21,264 nucleotides of DNA from Isoetes engelmannii. Lineage: Eukaryota > Streptophyta > Lycopodiopsida > Isoetales > Isoetaceae. The stretch is taken from NCBI GenBank assembly GCA_011763485.2, contig JAANSK020270381.1, positions 1 through 21,264 on the forward strand. The letters are read 5' to 3'. Position numbers and translations under genes: made by a program. Below the pieces are notes generated by a model. The model had not been told where the DNA came from, made no database searches, and was given only the letters and a program-made list of their open reading frames with translations. Positions within the stretch are counted from its first letter, which is position 1. Every line of letters starts with the position of its first letter. Positions 1 to 8,711 of the stretch are shown here, in pieces.

Positions 1-92
1 GGGAAGTTTCCGCGAAGGAAACTTTGGCACCCGTCGGTTGGCTGACGTTAGCAATGGGGGAGGGGGGGGGGCTTTATTCCGAGGTGGCAGCT

Positions 93-152
93 GACGTGGC
101 AACTTTTTGGCGGACGTGGCAATTTTTTGTCGTCATTTTGGCGGACGTGGTA
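93..152 (+). repeat. three GACGTGGCAA copies (bZIP/ABRE-like cores)
   Basis: GACGTGGCAA occurs at 93 and 113, and GACGTGGTAA at 143. ACGTGGC is the core of ABRE/G-box-type bZIP sites and TGACGTGG resembles unfolded-protein-response elements. Whether it acts as a promoter element is inference; it could simply be part of a repeated element end. Confidence 0.4.
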
Positions 153-423
153 ATTTTCATTTTCTCTCTCTTCTTTGGCTATGGCGCAGTTCCGACAGCT
201 TCCAATGTGATTTTGGCGAGGTTTTAGTGTGGCGCTTATCGCCGAGAGTCACTTGATGCTGGCACCAGGCGACAAGGATCATTTTGATGCAAATTTTGCA
301 GTGATTGGAGTTTCGGCTCTTCATGTTCGAGCTTTCCCAACTTTTTCTGCTGGTGCCAGTCTATTTTTTCACTGATTCGAGCTTCTGTTGTGGCTTTTTT
401 TTTGTTTTCTTCTGTTGTGCGAC

Positions 424-612
424 CTTCTTTGAGTTTTTGGTTGACTCTGTCCATCTTTCTTGGAGTTTTCTCGACTGTGCTCCACTTTCTTGGAGTTTTT
501 TCAACTCTGTGTCGACTTTCTTGGAGTTTTCTCGACTGTGTTATTATGCATTGTGGAGTTTGTCTAGTTTCTTGGAGTTTTTGCGAGTTTTTCTTGGAGT
601 TTTCTTCGAGTT
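424..612 (+). repeat. decayed minisatellite with TCTTGGAGTTTT core
   Basis: About five to six imperfect units share a TTCTTGGAGTTTT core followed by variants of CTCGACTGTG, at a spacing of about 20-50 bases. The overlapping + frames read as repeated FLG/WSFL-like residues, which explains the long but unconvincing open frames on both strands. Confidence 0.7.
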
Positions 613-820
613 TGGACATTTTCGAGCTTCTGTCAAGAACTTTTAATGTAAATTCCCTGTTTAATGTTGTTTCTTCATGTTTTTTTTTGCCCTAACAATT
701 TTGGTTTCAGGTAGCCGACGGGGGGAGGAGTTTCCTAACATCTGTGTTTCTGTTTTTAGTGTTTCTGTGCAATGGAGGATGTAAACAACGGGGGGAGCTT
801 TTTTCCTTGCAGCCTTGCAG

Positions 821-1349
821 CATCACAAGTGTAAGGGAAATGGAGAAGTGCGTGAAAGAAGAGTTGCTAGATTCTACCATATTATGAAAGATGCAGATGA
901 TGAAAGTTTAGTTGTAATTTTAGTAAATTTTTAGAGTTTGAAGTTTTAAAGTGTTAGTTTTTTTGTTTAAGCTTGTTTTTGTTTTGCAGGTTATTCCAGT
1001 TGAGTTTTATGAAATGTTGAAGACTGAAATGAAGGGATGTGAGATTGTAATTCAAGGTTGTGATGGATTGGATTGGCTTATAAGCATACATAAGATGGCA
1101 GGAGAAGATACTTGTAAGTTAGGTTCTGGATGGCAGAAATTTGCAGCGATACATGGGATAGAAGGAGGAGATGTCTTGACATTCTGGCTTGTGTCAAAGG
1201 CAGAATTATGTATAGAAATTTTTGGAAAGGATGGATGTTTGAAGAACAGTTCTGGACTTGTGCATATGAACTTCTTACCTTTAAAAGTTAATTTACAAAG
1301 AAGTTTCAATCTTTCTCCAGATGCAGGAACTTCAAAGGCAGGCAAATGA
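821..1349 (+). CDS. B3 DNA-binding domain protein (partial gene or captured fragment)
   Basis: Two exons encode a complete B3 domain, the plant-specific DNA-binding fold of the REM/VRN1, ARF and ABI3 families. Exon A starts after an AG at 819-820 and reads RVARFYHIMKDADDESL. It ends at 910 or 913; a GTAATT donor follows 913. Exon B starts at 990 after TTTTGCAG and reads VIPVEFYEML, then GWQKFAAIHGIEGGDVLTFW and IEIFGKDG, the typical late B3 strands, stopping with TGA at 1347-1349. Only about 35 residues follow the domain. No convincing start exon is visible; an ATG at 772 would need a 40-nt intron. REM-like is the nearest guess. Short length, missing 5' end and flanking inverted repeats suggest a fragment rather than a working gene, but the domain itself has no stops or frameshifts. 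Confidence 0.6.
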
Positions 1350-1613
1350 TATGATCTTTGAAAAAAAAATTATCTGATATGATATGCATGTGAGCAGAAT
1401 TTTTGGAACTTATAAATTTTGAAACTTATATGATCTGCATCTTTGTCGAACTTTTGTAAAATTGAAGCTTGAATTTTCTCTGATGTGAAATTTGGAACTG
1501 TTATGATCTGCATCTTTGCAGATATTTTGTAAATCAGAAACTTCAATAGAACTGAACTTCTTGTCATAATTATTCTTGGTTTTTAATACTAAAAAAGGAA
1601 ATTATTACACTGG
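1350..1613. repeat. AT-rich 3' flank with a 74-bp imperfect duplication
   Basis: Downstream of the B3 stop the sequence is AT-rich. It carries two diverged units around ATGATCTGCATCTTTG (about 1429 and 1503). No coding signal was recognised. Confidence 0.45.
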
Positions 1614-1730
1614 CGGCGCCGCTTAGGCTCCGTCAGGACTAAAAGTTTCCACAAAGGAAACAAAAATCGATAATTTCGAGGAAAAAACCCCCCCCCCCCC
1701 CCCCCCCCCGGTTGTTTACGTGTGACATGA
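1614..1730. repeat. possible right end of an element: hairpin, poly-C run, inverted repeat
   Basis: A GTTTCC-ACAAA-GGAAAC hairpin (about 1647-1663) matches the one at 6-22. Read in reverse complement, the neighbouring bases (GAAACTTTTAGTCCTGACGG) resemble those beside the left hairpin (GAAACTTTGGCACCCGTCGG). A run of 22 C lies at 1688-1709, followed by GGTTGTTTAC, the complement of GTAAACAAC at 781. These are ends expected of a transposon-like element, but no target-site duplication was identified. Confidence 0.4.
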
Positions 1731-2410
1731 AGCACACCTAAGCAAATTAACATCTAGTGGAGCTGTCCTTATAATTGAGCATATGGAATCTCGAAAGATC
1801 TAGAAGAGCAATGCTGTGACTCATATATATATCATGAGAAGTTCAAATAAGTATTTTAAAGGAAAAAAAATGTCATTGACAACAATATAGTTTAGACTTG
1901 GAATTTGTGTCAAAAAGAATGAACTCCATAAATGGAACCACCATTTGATTACTTTTGGATCGGAATCTTGTGAATGTTTTAAAAAACGCTAGTTACTATA
2001 GTTAACTTAATTGCATGTGAAGGGGATAACTGCGCAGTCCAGTTACATCGGCCACAAAGAGGGTGTTACGTTTGGTAGAGCTGATCTCTGCATATGTTCT
2101 ATCCCATGTTTTAGATACCTTCAATTTGTGTCCAGCAACCCGAATAGCTGCACAAAAGAATTTTCGCTTTTGAAGGATGGAAGCTAACAAGGACGGCTGG
2201 AAGATCTAAATGTGAGTTTTTTGTATGGTTTCCCATTATCCACAGGATAATTGCTGCTTTGCATTATTCCAAAGAAGATTTTTCTTTTGATGTTAATTTA
2301 AGCTGTAATTGCTGGTTGCCGCTTTTAAGGAATATCGATTGATAGATACTGTAAGCTGGTAAATTTTTTATACCCAGTAATTCAAAGTGGAGGATTTAGA
2401 TATTTTTGTT
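1731..2410. other. intergenic region and probable 5' leader of the PYD3 fusion gene
   Basis: No open frame of interest was seen. A possible leader splice acceptor, TTTTTTATACCCAG, ends at 2377. The next bases, TAA, are an in-frame stop just before the long frame, so translation must begin downstream. The transcription start is not identifiable. Confidence 0.4.
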
Positions 2411-2980
2411 ATGGATAGCAATGAGGAGGATGGATTACAGTGCACATCTATGGATGCAAATGAGGAGGGTGGCTCCATCCATCCTAAGGAAGAAAATGAT
2501 GACTTTAATGATGAAGATGGCAGTCATTGTGCCAAACTTTCAGCTTCTTCGCGAAAGCGTGCCCCATGTCTAGCATGGACTGATAAAGAAACCTTTGCAT
2601 TGCTAGATTTATACCATGAAAAGTGGATTGAAACACGTAGTGGAGGTTGCAGTGGCCTGAGTGACAGAGAATGGGCTGAGGTGGGTGAATCATTATACAG
2701 GCGTTGTGGAGGCACACAGAGGACAGTATTGCAGTTGAAAAGTAAGATTGATAAGATGAAAAGGAAATTCAAAAACGAGCAGATAAAGGTTAGTACAAGT
2801 GGTGCAACCACTTCCACCTGGATTTTTTATGAGAAAATGAATGGGCTCTTTGGAGTAATGAAAAAGAAGAGGGTTCAGGTACTTAAGAGAGGCAGTGACA
2901 GGGAATTGAGTGGTGATGAGCAGCAGCCCAGTTTGCCTCTTGAAGTAGACGATGTTGAGCGAGCAGGAAGTGTGATAGCC
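2411..2980 (+). other. trihelix (Myb/SANT-like, SIP1/ASIL-type) domain segment of exon 1
   Basis: Residues 1-45 are acidic (many Asp/Glu). Residues 52-148 form a trihelix domain: Trp56 in LAWTDKETF, Trp88 in LSDREWAEV, the third-helix motif [15 protein letters not shown], then the fourth amphipathic helix region around Trp137 ([14 protein letters not shown]). Basic clusters SSRKR (46-50) and [10 protein letters not shown] (151-160) could serve as nuclear localisation signals. The pattern fits the SIP1/ASIL clade of plant trihelix factors. There is no stop, frameshift or obvious splice donor between this domain and the enzyme part. It could instead be a separate upstream gene whose 3' part is spliced out of the enzyme transcript; the sequence alone cannot exclude that. 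Confidence 0.8.
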
Positions 2981-5900
2981 ATGTCTGATATGCCTGTGCC
3001 AGATTCGCCGGTTGGCCCTGATTCTCTTCACCGTTTACTTAGAGCTCATCTTCCACCACATGTGTTCAAGGTAAACAAAACTCTCTCTAACCAACATTCA
3101 ATCTGCTGGGTATTTCTAAATATTGCCCCTTCTGAATTTCTCTTCTTTTAGTCATTTCATGACATAGTAGTGCCAATTGTCATCACTACACTATTCTCCA
3201 AGGAATAAAGTTATTAGACAATAACTTGGTATTCCAAGCATATTTTAATTTGGTTCGAAAAGTTTACTGATGATGAATACAAAGAACAGGGCACGAAGCA
3301 ATATCAATACTGAAACAAAATAATTGAAATGTATGAAGTTGCAGATGTTTTCTTTATTGGATACCTGTTCTAATGATGATGCTAATATGGTACCCACCAC
3401 GAGTGTAATATGTTCTATTGCCAAAATGAATTAGCTGATTTCTTGTTGCACTGCATTGTCTCTCTTTGTTATGTCAACCAAATATTATCAAACAGGAAGT
3501 GAGCAGGTTGATGCTAGGTTTAAATGATGGAAGCATTGTTGGAATATTGCCTTTGCCAGCTACTGTGACGGCTATGGCGGCTGCTGCAGACTTTGATCTT
3601 CAAGTATGTGCTAGGTGCCTAATTATTCTGATGATAGATACAATTCTTGAAAATCAACCTGATCATGTTTGTGGGATTTTGAAAGGCCTATCGATTTACA
3701 GCAGCAGAGGAGGAAATGCGCCCACCGAGGATTGTTCGTATTGGCCTTATCCAAAATGCCATAGTACTACCCACAACTGCACCATTTCTTGATCAGCGTA
3801 GGGCAATCATGAGTCGTGTAGGCGAGCTGATTGATGCAGCTGGCGCTGCAGGCGTTAATATCATCTGCTTGCAAGTAAGCCACAGTTAATGATCCACTTT
3901 TCTTTTAGTATAATCTAAATCATTTTATAACGATAATCATATCTATATGTTTCTTGTGTTCAATTGGCATTCAGGAGGCATGGACAATGCCTTTTGCATT
4001 TTGCACACGAGAAAAGAGTTGGTGTGAATTTGCAGAAAGTGCCGAGGAAGGCGAATCCACTAAGTTCTTGCAAGAACTAGCTTGCAAATACAAAATGGTA
4101 ATTATTAGTCCAATCTTAGAGCGTGATGAAGCACATGGTGGAACACTATGGAACACTGCCGTCGTCATTGGCAACAATGGTAATATTATTGGGAAGCACC
4201 GCAAGGTATGAGGGCACAAAAGAAGGGGCTCTGTCTCTGTCAATACCGTTGTTTCGTTTATTTGATTTATTATTTGTAGCTCACTAATTCTCAAGTATTT
4301 TTCAATTGCAGAATCATATTCCTCGTGTTGGAGATTTCAACGAAAGCACGTATTACATGGAAGGAAATACTGGGCATCCGGTTTTTGAAACTTCATTTGG
4401 AAAAATTGCAATTAATATTTGCTATGGCAGACACCATCCAATAAACTGGCAAGCTTTTGGAATGAATGGAGCTGAAATAGTATTCAATCCTTCTGCCACT
4501 GTTGGTGACCTGAGTGAGCCTATGTGGCCCATTGAAGTAAGTTCAGTTCTTTTTCATTTGATAACACTTTAACTTGCCTTTTCTGCACCAATTGTCAGGA
4601 AAGGAATTTATGCCATAGACTGTTCAAGAACAAGATCAAAGAATAAGACATTGTATGAGGATATCATGAAACTGTCGTCTAATTGTAGTCAACCAGCTAC
4701 CTCTCACAGAGAATACACACAGAACTTCCCTCTTTTCCACGGACCTAGAAAAAGAGAATAATAATAAGAGGAAGAGGAAGAGGAAGAGGAAGAGGAAGAG
4801 GAAGAGGAAGAGGAAGAGGAAGAGGAAGAGGAAGAGGAAGAGATTATTTACTGCTTCTAAGGAAAGGAACTTTGAGGCTTCCAGTGGGAGCAAAGTTGGC
4901 ATGATGCTCCTTGGGAAAAGGTTCACGGATTGGTTGGAACTCTGCAGACATGACCTGAAACTGCGGTATTAAACATCCTACCAGGAACAAGGCGGTCAAC
5001 AAGCAGCTACTTTCTGGAAGCTCCATCTGCAATTTCAAGGGAGAAGGTTTGGTGCCAACTTTTTAACATCCCTTTCTCACTTTTGGACAGATCTTCCCTT
5101 TGAATATATCTGTTTTTCCTGGAAAAGTCTTTGTATTTCTTATCCTTAGAAGAAGCATCTGAAAAGTAAGCAGTACCTATTAGGGTATTACTGCCTTCTT
5201 GCTGTCTTCTTTCAGTAAGTTCTCCCCCTAACAATTATGTCGTGGAGTACCTCTCCAAATAATTTTTAACTATCTAGCTAAGCAGGGCGCCATGCAATGA
5301 CTGAGAGCACCTGGCAACACCAGCAAAATGGCGTCATCGAAAGGCGGACCAGAACTCTCGTGAAATTATCAAGGAATTTGGTCTGATCACCTTAATTGCA
5401 TTCTTGTTAAGCCTGGAGTTGCTGATGCCCCATGTGTTTTTCCACGATTTGATCACAGAAGCATTAACGTGGACTTCATTGGTTATGCAGACCAGCATAA
5501 GGCCTATAGATTTTATGATCCTTAAGACAGGGACTCAAGAAGATGATCATTAGCAGCTGGTCAATATGAGGGATGCTCGCAGTTGCCTCTTTTTGTGATA
5601 AAAGACGGGCCGGCTGACATGCTGGATGGATTTTGGCTTTTGACCGAAAGGATTTTCCTGCTTTACCCAGATGAGCAGTGTCAATGGGCTTGAACCGGGC
5701 GATGCTTATGATTCTTCAACAGAGAGCTCACGTGCATGTATGGCAGGAGCACTAGACTCTGTGGAGCTATCTTTCTTTCCAGAGGCAGCTCAATGTGTTC
5801 AGACCATGGGGATGAAGTATGTTCCTCAAGAAATTTACTTGGGATTTATGCCTTCTTTTGAATGGAAAGACCATTTTGGAATTATGCTCCCTTCAGGAGA

Positions 5901-8711
5901 ACGCTGCAGGTCTAAAGGTCAAGTATGATGCACATTGCAATAGATGAAAAGCTCAAGGGCATTTGATTAGAAGCAGGAATGTAGTTTTTGATGAAGTATT
6001 GCTCCTGTAGAAAGACTGGTTAAGTTAGAGGAGTGGTGCCTAATGAAGCCTTTAGAGAAAGAGTTGAAGAGCTAGGAGTTAAAGTGGGCTTTTTATCAAT
6101 GAGAGCCTCAGCCCTTGTCCTGAATTTGTAAATGGGCCTTCCCTGGTCTTACTCTCAGGTCAGCGTGGAGCTTTCTTATGAAGCCTTTGAGTTGCTGATG
6201 CCCCATGTGCTCTTCCACAACTTGATGACAGAAACACCAAGGCGGACTGCAGACTAGCATAAGATGTATAGATTTTATAATCCTAAAGACAGGGTCTCAA
6301 GAAGCTGATTTTAGCAGTCCCAGGAACCGGGTCAATATGAGGGATGCACGCAGTTTCTTCTTTTTTGTGATGACAGATGACCCGCTTGATGGATTTTAGC
6401 TTTTGAGAAAACATTTTTCTGCTTTACCCAAATGAGCAGCAGTCAGTGGACTTGAACGAGGCAATGATTATTATTCTTCAACAAGGAGCTCATGTGCATG
6501 AATTTCCGGAGGCAGTGCTCCTCAAGAAATTTACTTGGAGTGGGAAGACCATTTGGGAATTCTGCTCTCTTCAGGAGGATAAGAAGGCCGTTACGAGTCT
6601 AAAGGTCAAGTATCGTGCACATTGCAGTAGATACAAAGTGCACAAGAGGATATGCTTAGAAGCAGGGATGTAGTTTTGGATGATGTATTGCTCCTGTAGA
6701 AAGACTGGTTAAGTTAGAGCACTGGTGGCTAATGAAACCTTTAGAGAAAGAATGAAAGAGCTAGGGGTTGAAGTCCTCAGGGTTGTCAACGAAAAGGATC
6801 TTGTTCTTAAAATGCCTGGGCTTTTTAACAATGAGAACCTCAGCTCTTGTCCTGAATTTGTAAAGGGCCTTCCTTGGTCTTATGTTGGTGTCGAGCTCAA
6901 AGCAGCACCTGGATATCAAACTACTTATTTAGATGGGGTATTAAACATGCCATAGGTCATGAAAAGTAGTCCTGCAAACTGAGGAGAGGATTTATTGTCT
7001 GCATTAGAAAAATTAACGCATTTCAGCTCCTGGATTTCATGGGGCCAGCTGATTCAGACATCCATATCAATCATGATTGATGAGAAACATGCACTGTTTT
7101 ATATGTAAATGACCTGTTCATATTGGGAAGGCCACTGCTCTAGTGCTACGAAGACCTAGGAACCTTCTACTGAATTCAAGCCTGCCGTGATTTATATGGA
7201 AAAGCTGTGATGGTACATTGCGAAGGAGATTTGGTTGGCTGTGTGATGTATTTAACTGCCATTAGAGCAGGACTGTTCTTTGGTTATCAGTCTTTTCCTA
7301 AGAAAGCTGACAGCCATTGCAGGTGGTCTTTTCACCTAAAGGATTAGGAACACTTCTACAACACTTTGATGCTCATTATTCTGGCCGCTATGATGCCAGT
7401 AAGGCCTTGGATGAGCAAAAGATAGCCTATTATGTCCCTCTCTCACAAAAGGCAGAATAATGCCCTTTCCAGTGCCACTTATGAGCTGGTCTGGATGCAA
7501 GAAACATAGCAGGGCTTTTTCATATGTGATAATCAAAGCACCCTCACTTCCTTTAATAGTGTCTTTCATGCACGCTCTAAACATATTGGAGTTCAATATC
7601 ACTATGTGTAGGAGAAAGTTGCTAGTGGTGAAAGTAGTGTCTAACCAAAAGCCAATGACAGGCTCTAAGTTCCAACACTAGGCTTGATATCTAAAAATTC
7701 CAGCTTAATATAGAGTGGAGCTCATCTTACTGAGCTTAGAGGAGAGTGTTGGATATGTAAATTGTTGAATATATAAGATGAGTTGCTGACTTGGCTGGCT
7801 TGGTCACAAGTTAGCTGGCTGTGCAAATGGTAGAACAAAAGCCACTTTTGATTGTTAAAATAGTTATGCCTTTGTCTTACATAGATATACCTGCCCACGT
7901 CTTCTTTGCTCAGTATAAGAGTGGTACATTCCTTTCCTCTCCCATGTATTGTGCTTTCTTCTAGCTGACTTTGTGTGCATCTGACGCCCCATGGTCGGTG
8001 TTAACACATTTTGGTCTCATAGGCCCAAGCAGTTGTTTGCGGACTTCATAATCTTTCTTGCTTTCTTTCCCTAGCTGAATTCCTGTATGCTCTTGTTTCA
8101 ATTCTGACGCTACCTTTAGGCCAGTTATGATATGACTAGGACAGTCCAGAGGGATTATTACAGTTTTTGCAAATGTTCTTAAAGTTAAAAAGTAAAAACA
8201 CGTTGCAAGTAACCTCACTACCATATCAGGTAAATTGAGGGAGAAAAATGAGAATGGAGTTTGGACTGTTTGATTGCCTTCTGTATTAAGCATCTCTTCT
8301 GCTTTTGATTGCCATATTCTTGTTTGTTGGCAGGCTCGTAATGCAGCTATAGCAAATACTTACTTTGTGGGAGCGATCAATCGTGTCGGAACTGAAGTGT
8401 TTCCTAGAGCATTCACATCTGGTGATGGGAAACAAGCACATAAAAATTTTGGTCATTTTTATGGTTCAAGCTATGTTGCAGCACCAGATGCTTCCTGTAC
8501 ACCAAGCCTTTCACGATACAGGGATGGACTGATGATTTCAGATTTAGATTTGAACCTCTGTCAGCAAGTGAGAGACAAATGGGGATTCAGAATGACTGCA
8601 AGATATGATCTGTATGCAAGTTTCTTCAATGAGTACATTCGTCATAGTTTTAAGCCACAAACAATAACAGATCCACTTCTTGGTATGCATTGCACTATGG
8701 AAAGCTTGTGA
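2411..8711 (+). CDS. PYD3: beta-ureidopropionase with an N-terminal trihelix domain (predicted fusion)
   Basis: Predicted exons are 2411-3070, 3496-3603, 3686-3874, 3975-4205, 4312-4536 and 8334-8711, giving 596 residues; every junction is GT-AG and phase 0. The enzyme hydrolyses N-carbamoyl-beta-alanine (or beta-ureidoisobutyrate) to the beta-amino acid, CO2 and ammonia, the last step of uracil/thymine breakdown; it is cytosolic in plants. The carbon-nitrogen hydrolase triad is visible: Glu320 in LQEAWTMPF, Lys396 in GKHRKNHIPR and Cys433 in NICYGRHHP. From M191 the product is 406 residues, close to the usual plant length. Residues 1-190 are extra and carry a trihelix domain in the same open exon. 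The start at 2411 is the first ATG after an in-frame TAA at 2378-2380. Exon 3 starts after GAAAG, a weak acceptor chosen because it restores the family alignment (DFDLQ-AYRF). The last eight residues after DPLL could be intron read-through from a GTATGC donor at 8683. Confidence 0.88.
2981..2992 (+). promoter_or_regulatory. candidate internal start codons for the ordinary-length enzyme
   Basis: ATG codons at 2981 (M191) and 2990 (M194) are in frame immediately before the conserved PYD3 N-terminus (DSLHRLL). Starting at 2981 gives a 406-residue enzyme like ordinary plant PYD3. The context GCCATGT has a G at -3 but lacks G at +4. Use of this start is inference. Confidence 0.4.
4766..4842 (+). 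repeat. (GAGGAA)n microsatellite
   Basis: About thirteen uninterrupted hexamer units lie in the fifth PYD3 intron. On the minus strand it reads as an alternating Leu-Phe run, so the open frame there is an artefact. Confidence 0.95.
5399..6171 (+). repeat. tandem duplication, unit 1 (decayed, lipase and copia-like pieces)
   Basis: This unit begins near CTGGAGTTGCTGATGCCCCATG (5414) and matches unit 2 through matching blocks at 5416/6189 (offset 773) and 5911/6598 (offset 687). The offset change comes from about 86 bp present only here (roughly 5740-5825). Translation gives copia integrase-end-like pieces ([16 protein letters not shown] near 5480; SRNVVFDE near 5970) and a lipase-like piece at the right end. 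Confidence 0.75.
6029..6175 (+). pseudogene. class 3 lipase (DAD1/PLA1-like) relic, copy 1
   Basis: Frame-broken translation reads [16 protein letters not shown], then [20 protein letters not shown], the region after the catalytic serine in plant DAD1-like phospholipase A1 enzymes. The GHSLG serine motif was not found, and reading frames are interrupted. Confidence 0.55.
6172..6915 (+). repeat. tandem duplication, unit 2 (decayed)
   Basis: This is the second copy of the preceding unit, with many substitutions and small indels, so the duplication is old. It lacks about 86 bp present in unit 1. It retains the better-preserved lipase-like frame at its right end. Confidence 0.75.
6725..6955 (+). 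pseudogene. class 3 lipase (DAD1/PLA1-like) relic, copy 2
   Basis: An uninterrupted 76-codon frame reads [34 protein letters not shown] and [10 protein letters not shown]. In intact DAD1-like lipases this corresponds to the stretch NxxF...GxxVLRVVNxxDxVPKxPG...PWxYxHVGVEL between the catalytic Ser and His. There is no GHSLG motif and no start codon in context, so this is a fragment. It shares the duplication with copy 1. Confidence 0.6.
7090..7746 (+). mobile_element. Ty1/copia polyprotein remnant (RT end to RNase H) and polypurine tract
   Basis: Frame-shifted pieces read in copia order: [10 protein letters not shown] (reverse transcriptase YVDD motif with N for the first D, about 7099), [17 protein letters not shown] (7231), [13 protein letters not shown] (7456), FICDNQST (7518) and [15 protein letters not shown] (7563), the RNase H end. 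Stops interrupt every piece. A purine tract, TTAGAGGAGAG (7736-7746), precedes TGTTGGATATG, as at an LTR junction. The element has the same orientation as PYD3 and sits within its fifth intron. Confidence 0.8.
7747..8006 (+). mobile_element. probable copia 3' LTR
   Basis: This starts with TGTTGG directly after the purine tract. A plausible end is GGTGTTAACA (8006), giving TGTT...AACA termini and a length of 260 bp, normal for copia. The right boundary is inferred from the terminal bases; no second LTR copy is in the window to confirm it. Confidence 0.5.

Larger units (their letters stand above)
1..820. other. T-rich region upstream of the B3 exons
   Basis: No gene is recognised here. The + strand is strongly T-rich from about 150 to 700, so the long open frames on both strands are composition effects. 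The stretch opens with a GTTTCC...GGAAAC hairpin (about 6-22), has a G-run (about 56-71), three copies of GACGTGG(C/T)AA (93, 113, 143) and a decayed minisatellite (424-612). An ATG at 772 is followed by a possible GTAAAC donor at 781, in frame with the B3 exon at 821, but the implied 40-nt intron is unusually short for a plant. Confidence 0.5.
4537..8333 (+). other. 3.8-kb fifth intron of PYD3, filled with repeats and gene relics
   Basis: The donor is GAA|GTAAGT and the acceptor TTGGCAG|GCT; exons on both sides are in phase 0 and continue [12 protein letters not shown] without loss. The other four introns are 82-425 bp. The contents are a GAGGAA microsatellite, an unrecognised AT-balanced stretch (4843-5398), a tandem duplication with lipase and copia-like pieces (5399-6915), copia pol remnants (about 7090-7640) and a copia-type LTR (7747 onward). 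Confidence 0.8.

Noticed and set aside
236-695. Three overlapping open frames of 100-127 codons on both strands
   Set aside because: They arise from the T-rich minisatellite; the peptides are repetitive and match no domain.
2387-2410. Start of the trihelix frame at 2387
   Set aside because: The codon there is GTG, which is not a usual nuclear start; the first ATG is at 2411.
4636-4926. Minus-strand Leu/Phe-rich protein
   Set aside because: It is a translation of the GAGGAA microsatellite.
4844-5234. Two minus-strand frames (64 and 75 codons) in the PYD3 intron
   Set aside because: No motif was recognised and there is no start or splice context; they may be old transposon sequence but this is unsupported.
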